Position numbers and translations under genes: made by a program. From Lentisphaeria bacterium UBA1784 (GTDB taxonomy: Bacteria > Verrucomicrobiota > Lentisphaeria > Victivallales > Victivallaceae), in the NCBI GenBank assembly GCA_002315455.1, contig DCGG01000053.1, forward strand, positions 1 through 11,802: a DNA stretch of 11,802 nt. Direction: 5' to 3'. Positions 7,528-11,802 of the stretch are shown here, in pieces. The stretch's first letter is position 1, and each line of letters opens with the position of its first letter. The notes beneath the pieces were generated by a model, which was not told the origin of the DNA, did not search any database, and saw only the letters and a list, made by a program, of their open reading frames with translations.

Positions 7528-7719
7528 TCAGTTGTTGGAACGGGAATATTCCTGAATGATCATGACGATGGCGGCGATCTGCCCCGGCAAGTAGAAGAGC
7601 AGGGTCAGCAGGAACAACAGCAACAACGTTCCACACCCCACTCCGTTCAAACCGATGACGCCCAACGGCGGGCAGAGGAAGGCGAGCACAAGACGAAGGG
7701 TCAAACCGGCAGGACTCAT
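7528..7719 (-). CDS. Pmp3/YqaE (UPF0057) family small membrane protein
   Basis: 63 residues, two transmembrane helices (about 5-24 and 30-56). The family pattern is visible: FLCPPLGVIG (14-23) in the first helix and LLTLLFYLPGQIAAIVMI (37-54) in the second, matching the PPLGV and LTLLGYIPG signatures of Pmp3/YqaE. In yeast and plants such proteolipids influence membrane potential and salt tolerance; the bacterial role is not well known. The start at 7719 has a near-ideal AAGGAG five bases upstream. The frame stays open to 7848, but that longer form would overlap the preceding lipoprotein gene. It sits 31 bp after the BPL_N lipoprotein and 11 bp before the phosphoesterase, so it is almost certainly in the same mRNA. 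The C-terminal tail is polar (YSRSNN). Confidence 0.82.
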   Translation of the reverse strand: MSPAGLTLRLVLAFLCPPLGVIGLNGVGCGTLLLLFLLTLLFYLPGQIAAIVMIIQEYSRSNN

Positions 7720-7750
7720 TTTTTCTCCTTGAATTTTGATTGTCTCCCGA

Positions 7751-8842
7751 TCACTTGATCTCATCAACGGAACGGACGATCCTGCCGCCGCGCTCCGCAA
7801 AAGCTTTGATCTGCTTCCCGGCGGCTCCCGCGGAGAAGAGTTTGGCATCGTCCGGGAATTCGCTCCGCGTCACAAAGAGGAAGTCCATGTGCTCCAAAAC
7901 TCCGGACCTGATGTCTTCGTCGGCAACGGGGACCACATCCACCCCAGGACGGGAATCCAGCGCGAACAGATCCCGGATCTGCGGCTTCCCGCCGATGGCA
8001 GTGCAGTGGAACGCCACACGAACCGCCCCCGGAGCCTTTTGCGGATAGACGAACTTCACCGTCTTCCCCGTCAGCAGACGGAGTCCGCCGATCAGCACGG
8101 GATGGGTGGCGGTGAGGTTCTCCGGATGGCAGTTGGTCACGAAGATTTTCCCCTTTGCGCAGTCGGCGAAAATGATCGCAGGCGTATGGTACATGGGGCG
8201 CTTCACCATTCCCCGCTGGGAGAGTTCGCAGTTGAAATGACCAAGGACCTTGCAGGAGACGTCATCCATGGGTGCCCCCTGTTTCACGATGGGACCGATC
8301 GAATAACGAAGCATCACCGAACTGGGAAGTTTCAGCGCTTTTGCACCCTCCTTCGTCAGGGAGACCCGGGCGATCATCCGGCCCGGAGCCTTCCCGGGAG
8401 TACACGCGAAGGGGATCATGGGGACCCGCTTGGGCTCGTTCAGGATCAGGGACATTCCGGCGCAGGTCCCGAAATATTTTCCGCCGTTGCGGACGAAGTC
8501 CTGCAGATTCTTTCCGCCCTTCATCCCCTCCATGGACTCCCACTGCTGGTAGCTGCTGCCGCCGGGCATGACGATGAGGTCCAGTCCCTTCAGATCGTTG
8601 CCGATCAGATCTTTGCCGTCGATCAGGCGCAGTTCCACGTCGGGCGAATTCTGCAGAAGCAGCGCCCAGCGCGCCACGCCGGACCCGGCGCACCCGCGAT
8701 CCACGTAAAGCGCGGTGTTGAGTTTGGGAGCGGCGGGAGGTTTCGGTTTCTCCGCCGGAGCAGAAGTGCGGCATCCGGTGAGGAGGACGACAGCCGACAG
8801 CACGGTAAAAAACAGACTGACTCGCTGAACGAAAGATCTCAT
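7751..8842 (-). CDS. BPL_N/class I glutaminase-fold lipoprotein with a degenerate second half-domain
   Basis: 363 residues from the ATG at 8842 (AGGA nine bases upstream). A lipoprotein signal is clear: MRSFVQR, hydrophobic stretch, then LLTGC with lipidated Cys24, followed by a Pro/Ala-rich linker to about residue 40. The first domain (41-265) has the fold of the biotin-protein-ligase N-terminal/glutamine amidotransferase group: MPGG (92-95), nucleophile elbow GTCAGM (Cys127) and NCHPE (His239, Glu241), a complete Cys-His-Glu triad. Residues 273-363 repeat residues 41-131 without gaps, but Val359 replaces the nucleophile and the protein ends there. Such exported proteins recur in the PVC group; their reaction is unknown. 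The longer frame up to 8965 is rejected because the promoter at 8896-8924 would lie inside it. This gene heads the four-gene unit. Confidence 0.78.
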   Translation of the reverse strand: MRSFVQRVSLFFTVLSAVVLLTGCRTSAPAEKPKPPAAPKLNTALYVDRGCAGSGVARWALLLQNSPDVELRLIDGKDLIGNDLKGLDLIVMPGGSSYQQWESMEGMKGGKNLQDFVRNGGKYFGTCAGMSLILNEPKRVPMIPFACTPGKAPGRMIARVSLTKEGAKALKLPSSVMLRYSIGPIVKQGAPMDDVSCKVLGHFNCELSQRGMVKRPMYHTPAIIFADCAKGKIFVTNCHPENLTATHPVLIGGLRLLTGKTVKFVYPQKAPGAVRVAFHCTAIGGKPQIRDLFALDSRPGVDVVPVADEDIRSGVLEHMDFLFVTRSEFPDDAKLFSAGAAGKQIKAFAERGGRIVRSVDEIK

Positions 8843-8895
8843 TTGACTCTTTCCTGTTTTGGGATCGTTTTCCGCTGAACTCTTCATTCCGGTGT

Positions 8896-8924
8896 AATAT
8901 AAGTCCCCTGCCCCGCTTTTACAA
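8896..8924 (-). promoter_or_regulatory. Promoter of the lipoprotein-Pmp3-phosphoesterase-reductase unit
   Basis: On the minus strand, TTGTAA (8919-8924) and TATATT (8896-8901) are spaced by exactly 17 bp. The predicted transcription start near 8889 gives a leader of about 47 nt to the ATG at 8842. An in-frame ATG at 8887 would be almost leaderless and lacks a ribosome site, supporting the downstream start. No other promoter of this type is seen before the metX promoter, so the four genes are probably one mRNA. Confidence 0.68.
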
Positions 8925-8975
8925 ATCACTCCGTATTCAAAGCGCTGAAAATCCCGTGAATCCACCGCCGTCCGA

Positions 8976-9004
8976 TTGCATTCCTCCGGGGAGGATGCTA
9001 TATT
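8976..9004 (+). promoter_or_regulatory. Orphan plus-strand promoter
   Basis: On the plus strand, TTGCAT (8976-8981) and TATATT (8999-9004) are spaced by exactly 17 bp, the same form as the minus-strand promoters. The spacer contains the inverted repeat TCCTCC-GG-GGAGGA (8982-8995). It diverges from the promoter at 8896-8924 and points into the 3' end of the lipoprotein gene 9086-9604. No convincing protein gene lies downstream on this strand. Confidence 0.5.
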
Positions 9005-9010
9005 ACTCCG

Positions 9011-9085
9011 AGAAGGGGAACTTCGTATTGGGGCCGGTCGGAAATAGACCGCTGACGGGAGAGCGGATCGATCCCCTCCCCCGGT
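9011..9085 (+). ncRNA. Candidate small structured RNA downstream of the orphan promoter
   Basis: The predicted transcript starts near 9011 and holds three consecutive hairpins: GAAG-N5-CTTC (9012-9024), CGGTC-N7-GACCG (9035-9051) and GGGAG...CTCCC with inner GGA-N4-TCC (9057-9080). No ATG occurs before 9125. If transcription continued it would be antisense to the small lipoprotein mRNA. There is no strong U-tract after the third hairpin, so the 3' end is uncertain, and the last hairpin may instead serve the minus-strand lipoprotein mRNA. I know no family it belongs to. Confidence 0.25.
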
Positions 9086-9604
9086 TTACTTCTGTCTCTG
9101 GTACAGGCTGATCTGGTTGGAAAAATGTTCCGCGTTGCGGGCACACCACTCCTGCAAGGCCTTTTGCGAAACCTTCGTGACCCATCTGCCATCGGGGAGC
9201 TTTCTGTAGATCTCCCGCTTGACGGATTCTTCCCCCGGCTGGTCCAGTCCGAGAAGGCGGATCTCATTCTCGTCGAAGCGGAGTTTCAGGATGTGATACT
9301 GATTCTCCGGCGCCGGAACGGAGAGAAAGTAAGAATCCCCCAGTTTGGTCAGGATGAAGAAACTGTCCGTCGCCCCCCGCTTCTTCCACAAATAGACCTT
9401 GCCCGCATCGGAAACTTCGACGTATTCCCGGATCAAAGCCCCATTGGGGTCCTTCTTCTCCGCCATCCAACGCCCCTCCAGCAGAGGAACGCTGCAGTTG
9501 TTGCAGTCGGTCAACGGACAGGAGGAATTCAGAACGCAGGAGCACAGCAGCACGCAAAAAGTCCATACCCAAACTGTGCTTCCAAGTCTCCGGCTTTTTC
9601 TCAT
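9086..9604 (-). CDS. Small cysteine-rich lipoprotein of unknown function
   Basis: 172 residues from the ATG at 9604, which has AAAGGAG seven bases upstream; the frame upstream to 9787 overlaps the sialidase gene and lacks a signal. The N-terminus has a basic MRKSRRLG, a hydrophobic core and a lipobox-like LCSC (20-23) with Cys23 as the likely lipidated residue. Six cysteines crowd into residues 17-37, which is unusual after an export signal. The remainder (about 45-172) is a polar, probably beta-rich domain starting at LLEGRWMAEKKDPNG, which reminds one of small lipocalin-like or stress lipoproteins, but I do not recognise the family. It follows the sialidase-like gene by 20 bp and is likely in the same mRNA, so it may share an envelope or glycan-related job. 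The 3' side has a hairpin at 9057-9080 but no U-tract. Confidence 0.75.
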   Translation of the reverse strand: MRKSRRLGSTVWVWTFCVLLCSCVLNSSCPLTDCNNCSVPLLEGRWMAEKKDPNGALIREYVEVSDAGKVYLWKKRGATDSFFILTKLGDSYFLSVPAPENQYHILKLRFDENEIRLLGLDQPGEESVKREIYRKLPDGRWVTKVSQKALQEWCARNAEHFSNQISLYQRQK

Positions 9605-9624
9605 GATGTCGCTCCTTTTCTTAT

Positions 9625-10803
9625 TTATGGCAACGGGACGACCCTGATCCGGGCGTCCTGCAGAAAATTCTCTCCGTGCCCGCCGCAGTTGTACTCCAAA
9701 AGCAGTTCCTTGCCTCGGAAGAGCATGGCGGTGTAGCAGTAGCCGCATTGAGGATCGTTTTCCAGAACTTTGTGCTCTTTCCACCAAATGCCACCATCCC
9801 GGCTGAATGCCATCACCAGCGGCGTCCGTCCGCCGGTCCCCTCCGCCGGGGAAACGCTCCGCGCCGGATGGGTATCGTTCCAGATCGCCACGAGGGTTCC
9901 CGTCACGGGGTCACGCTTCATGGAAAGAGGTGCGCACGGTCCGGGAAATTCCTGAGCCGGGATCGGAACGGTCCACGTTTCGCCGCCATCGGAGGACCAG
10001 GACTTGTACTGACATCCGGCATCCGTCCGGAACCAGGCGAGAACGCGGCCGTCGGCAAGTTCCACGACACCGGGCTCCTGCAGTCCGGATTCCACCCACA
10101 TCGGAGGATAACAGCATTGGGAGGATTGCCGCCACGTTTTCCCGGCATCGTCGGAGAGCAGAAAATATACGATCCCACTGCCGAAACCATCCCCGGTCGG
10201 AAGGTAGCGGTGGCAGGCGACGGGCATGACGAGGCGACCGCTTTTCAACTGGATCAGCCGGTCGTTCACGCCGACGAGATACGCGGGGGGCACTCCGGAC
10301 ATGTCAATGGGAGCACTCCAACTCTCCGCCTCGTCGGCAGAGAAACGGATGAAGGGGCGGCAATCAATGAACGAACTCCCCGGCACCTTGGATTTCCTCA
10401 AATAGACCATGGCGATCCGCCCGTCCTGCAGCCGGAGAAGCGAGACGGACATCACGTTCATGGAGTCGTTTTTCACCGCGACTCTCTCCTGCGACCAACT
10501 CCTGCCGCCGTCGGAGGAGGTGAGGGAAACAAGATCCGCGACGCAGTGATCATGCCAATCGCCGCCGCGGTACTTTGAATAGACGAACAAAATGCGCCCG
10601 TCCTTCAGTTCCACGAAAGCGCCTTCGGAATTCCGGGGGTTCCCGGGGCCGTGTTTCAATTCAAAACTCATGAGGCCCCCTTTTTCTGCACACGAGGACA
10701 CGCGGCTTGCGGATGCGGATGCTGACGCAAATGCGGAGTCACCGCCCCATGCCGTCAGAAAAAAACCGGCGGCGATCCAAATCAGAGACAGAAACATCTT
10801 CAT
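9625..10803 (-). CDS. Secreted BNR/Asp-box sialidase-family protein
   Basis: 392 residues from the ATG at 10803 (AGGAAG nine bases upstream). A signal peptide (MKMFLSLIWIAAGFFLTAWG) is followed by an Ala-Ser run (24-33). The rest is a six-bladed propeller of the sialidase type with Asp-box motifs at 96-103 (SSDGGRSW), 155-162, 217-224 (SDDAGKTW), 270-277 (SSDGGETW) and a variant at 334-341. Candidate active-site residues are Arg57 in GNPRNSEG, Glu243 in QEPGV, Arg259, Arg326 in GGRTP and Tyr355 or Tyr357 in GYCYTA, which would supply an arginine triad plus Tyr/Glu nucleophile pair; this assignment is my inference. The family cleaves terminal sialic acids in characterised members, but many PVC homologues have unproven substrates. 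It heads a two-gene unit with a small lipoprotein. The frame open up to 10926 is not used, because the promoter lies inside it. Confidence 0.87.
   Translation of the reverse strand: MKMFLSLIWIAAGFFLTAWGGDSAFASASASASRVSSCAEKGGLMSFELKHGPGNPRNSEGAFVELKDGRILFVYSKYRGGDWHDHCVADLVSLTSSDGGRSWSQERVAVKNDSMNVMSVSLLRLQDGRIAMVYLRKSKVPGSSFIDCRPFIRFSADEAESWSAPIDMSGVPPAYLVGVNDRLIQLKSGRLVMPVACHRYLPTGDGFGSGIVYFLLSDDAGKTWRQSSQCCYPPMWVESGLQEPGVVELADGRVLAWFRTDAGCQYKSWSSDGGETWTVPIPAQEFPGPCAPLSMKRDPVTGTLVAIWNDTHPARSVSPAEGTGGRTPLVMAFSRDGGIWWKEHKVLENDPQCGYCYTAMLFRGKELLLEYNCGGHGENFLQDARIRVVPLP
10709..10735. repeat. Short in-gene repeat coding the Ala-Ser run of the sialidase-like protein
   Basis: Within the coding sequence just after the signal peptide, GCATCC units repeat on the minus strand and extend imperfectly, coding alternating Ala and Ser (residues about 24-33). 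It acts as a low-complexity linker between the signal peptide and the propeller and could vary in length by slippage. No change in reading frame results from loss or gain of a 6-bp unit. Confidence 0.5.
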
Positions 10804-10829
10804 TTGCGTTTTCTTCCTATTGACAGGCG

Positions 10830-10844
10830 TCCGATATTGTCGGA
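10830..10844. promoter_or_regulatory. Operator-like inverted repeat at the sialidase transcription start
   Basis: TCCGATATTGTCGGA is a perfect 5-bp-arm inverted repeat (TCCGA-N5-TCGGA) starting two bases downstream of the -10 box and covering the predicted +1 position. That placement is typical for a repressor site. The binding protein is not known. Confidence 0.4.
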
Positions 10845-10845
10845 G

Positions 10846-10874
10846 AATATAGCACGCGGCCTTTGAAAATACAA
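10846..10874 (-). promoter_or_regulatory. Promoter of the sialidase-lipoprotein unit
   Basis: On the minus strand, TTGTAT (10869-10874) and TATATT (10846-10851) are spaced by exactly 17 bp, with the same TTTTC after the TTG-AT core as at the metX and symporter promoters. The predicted leader to the ATG at 10803 is about 36 nt. Confidence 0.7.
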
Positions 10875-10933
10875 GCAGGGATGAAGAACGGAAGGCGCTC
10901 CCCAAAAAACACGCGGCTTCCCACATCCCCGGG

Positions 10934-11707
10934 TCACAGGTCGAAATCCGGATTGTAATAATAGAGCGGATACTTGGTGGAAACGATCCGGTCGCCGAGG
11001 ATCTTCTTCAGCAGAAATCCATCCATCGGCAGAGACGGCCCCATGAACCGCAGAGCCTCCGCAGCCTCCGTGCCGGAATACTCTCCCCAGTAAGCGGCTT
11101 TGACGCGGAAATTTCTGGCCCACGCCCGGGCGCTCTCCGGCATGGTCGGGAGGAAACACTCCACGCTCTTCTCCGCCATGCGCATGGTCTGCTCGTCGCA
11201 CTGAACCACGAAGTCCGGGATGAAGTGATATGCCTGCGTCGGCCCGGTCTGGAACGCATAGACTTCCCGGGGCCCATGGTAATCAGGGTAGCGCTTCTCC
11301 GCCAGATTGGGAGCGGTATGGATGACGTGCCGGGTGATCTTCGCCACCAAACGGTGATCGGCGTGCTCGTCCTGCGGCCAGTGCATCAGCACGATGTCCG
11401 GATTGAAATCCAGAACGAATTCCGCCATCTTGTCCATGATCTCCGCCGCGTAACGGCTGGCGCTGGCAACGGGAAAGTCCCAAATGACCTTCCTGCAGCC
11501 CAGTTCCCGGCCGGCATTGGTGGCATCGGAGATGGTGCGTTCGCGTCCGTTCGGACCGAGGTCGCGGATATCGACCCAGTTCCAGCCGCCGATGGGATTC
11601 AGGATCGTGACTTCGCAACCGACAAGGGAAAGCGCCGCCGCGATGTTCGGACATTCCGCTTCGATCTCCTCGTGGTGTGCACCGACGATCAGAACTTTGC
11701 AAGCCAT
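10934..11707 (-). CDS. PIG-L (LmbE) family zinc deacetylase with a variant metal motif
   Basis: 257 residues, cytoplasmic (no signal peptide). The start at 11707 has AAGGGGG five bases upstream. The fold is the Rossmann-like PIG-L/LmbE type: KVLIVGAHHEEIE (residues 4-16) aligns with the usual AHPDDxE motif, and HWPQDEHADHR (109-119) is the second metal motif. By comparison with MshB, zinc would be held by His11, Glu14 and His118, with Glu13 as base; both acids are Asp in typical members. Known members deacetylate N-acetylglucosaminyl groups (GlcNAc-PI, GlcNAc-inositol, antibiotic sugars, chitin oligomers). An N-acetyl amino sugar substrate is therefore likely, and fits a neighbouring sialidase-like gene, but is unproven. 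The residues just past the metal motif and the long C-terminal part (about 140-257) fit the BshB1-sized group. It has its own promoter and lies 130 bp before the sialidase ATG. Confidence 0.9.
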   Translation of the reverse strand: MACKVLIVGAHHEEIEAECPNIAAALSLVGCEVTILNPIGGWNWVDIRDLGPNGRERTISDATNAGRELGCRKVIWDFPVASASRYAAEIMDKMAEFVLDFNPDIVLMHWPQDEHADHRLVAKITRHVIHTAPNLAEKRYPDYHGPREVYAFQTGPTQAYHFIPDFVVQCDEQTMRMAEKSVECFLPTMPESARAWARNFRVKAAYWGEYSGTEAAEALRFMGPSLPMDGFLLKKILGDRIVSTKYPLYYYNPDFDL

Positions 11708-11737
11708 TTTATCCCCCTTGATTTTTCATGATTTGAG

Positions 11738-11766
11738 AGTATCCGGGCTATCACACGTGACCTCAA
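11738..11766 (-). promoter_or_regulatory. Possible promoter of the PIG-L deacetylase gene
   Basis: On the minus strand, TTGAGG (11761-11766) and GATACT (11738-11743) are spaced by 17 bp; the -10 box matches 4 of 6 positions. It is weaker than, and different from, the other promoters here, as expected if an activator helps. The predicted transcription start near 11731 leaves a leader of about 24 nt. Confidence 0.4.
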
Positions 11767-11790
11767 GTGATATTCCAGCATTCGCATCAC
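11750..11790. promoter_or_regulatory. Three alternating ATCAC/GTGAT half-sites around the PIG-L promoter
   Basis: ATCAC at 11750-11754, GTGAT at 11767-11771 and ATCAC at 11786-11790 are spaced at 17 and 19 bp and alternate in direction. They flank and touch the -35 box. They could be binding sites of a dimeric regulator. The spacing is longer than the CRP site pattern (TGTGA-N6-TCACA), so CRP is not implied. Confidence 0.3.
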
Positions 11791-11802
11791 AAATTGAGAA
11801 AC

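Noticed and set aside
7736..8878. A 380-codon plus-strand open frame
   Set aside because: Antisense to the BPL_N lipoprotein, whose lipobox and catalytic triad are explicit; no recognisable motif on the plus strand.
9125..9736. A 203-codon plus-strand frame downstream of the orphan plus promoter
   Set aside because: It begins about 115 bases after the promoter, but has no good ribosome site, no recognisable domain, and mirrors the lipoprotein and the end of the sialidase gene. I judged an untranslated RNA more likely.
10890..10921. Terminator after the PIG-L gene
   Set aside because: GGAAG...CTTCC can pair with a mismatch, but the T6 run lies in the loop rather than after the stem, so it is not a normal intrinsic terminator.
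1..11802. CRISPR arrays, tRNAs, rRNAs, insertion sequences, attachment sites
   Set aside because: No spaced direct repeats, tRNA-like cloverleaf, transposase or integrase motif or terminal inverted repeats were found on reading both strands.

Overview
The window is dense, GC-rich bacterial chromosome with twelve protein genes, all on the minus strand. No tRNA, rRNA, CRISPR array, transposase or phage gene is visible. The mix of secreted BNR sialidase-like protein, PIG-L deacetylase, BPL_N-type lipoprotein, GPH sugar symporter and metXW fits an anaerobic, glycan-using member of the PVC group, perhaps Lentisphaerota (Victivallis-like). That placement is inference from gene content and cannot be proved here.

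Reading in the direction of transcription (right to left) there are five apparent transcription units. (1) A PIG-L family deacetylase (10934-11707). (2) A secreted sialidase-like protein followed by a small cysteine-rich lipoprotein (10803 to 9086). (3) A four-gene unit: BPL_N/glutaminase-fold lipoprotein, Pmp3-type membrane peptide, secreted calcineurin-like phosphoesterase, and a YghZ-type aldo-keto reductase (8842 to 5207). (4) metX-metW-radical SAM/SPASM (5117 to 2215), with metX and metW overlapping by ATGA. (5) A GPH-family sugar:cation symporter followed by a HAD-IIA phosphatase that runs off the left edge (2056 to 1).

Each unit has a recognisable sigma70-type promoter in front of it. 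Four of the five share a strikingly similar form: TTGCAT, TTGTAT or TTGTAA, a 16-17 bp spacer, then TATATT or TATAGT. A sixth copy of this promoter (8976-9004) points the other way, on the plus strand, where no protein gene lies. It is followed by three hairpins and is a candidate for a small or antisense RNA.

Functionally, unit 4 makes O-acylhomoserine for methionine synthesis, with an attached peptide-modifying-type radical SAM enzyme of unknown target. Units 1, 2, 3 and 5 look like envelope, secreted-enzyme and sugar-uptake functions. The most unusual points are: an ungapped internal duplication in the BPL_N lipoprotein whose second copy has lost its nucleophile and stops there; a PIG-L enzyme with Glu-Glu in place of the Asp-Asp metal/base motif; the orphan SPASM enzyme in the met operon; and the orphan plus-strand promoter. 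No gap between genes exceeds 300 bp; the longest is 243 bp (8843-9085).
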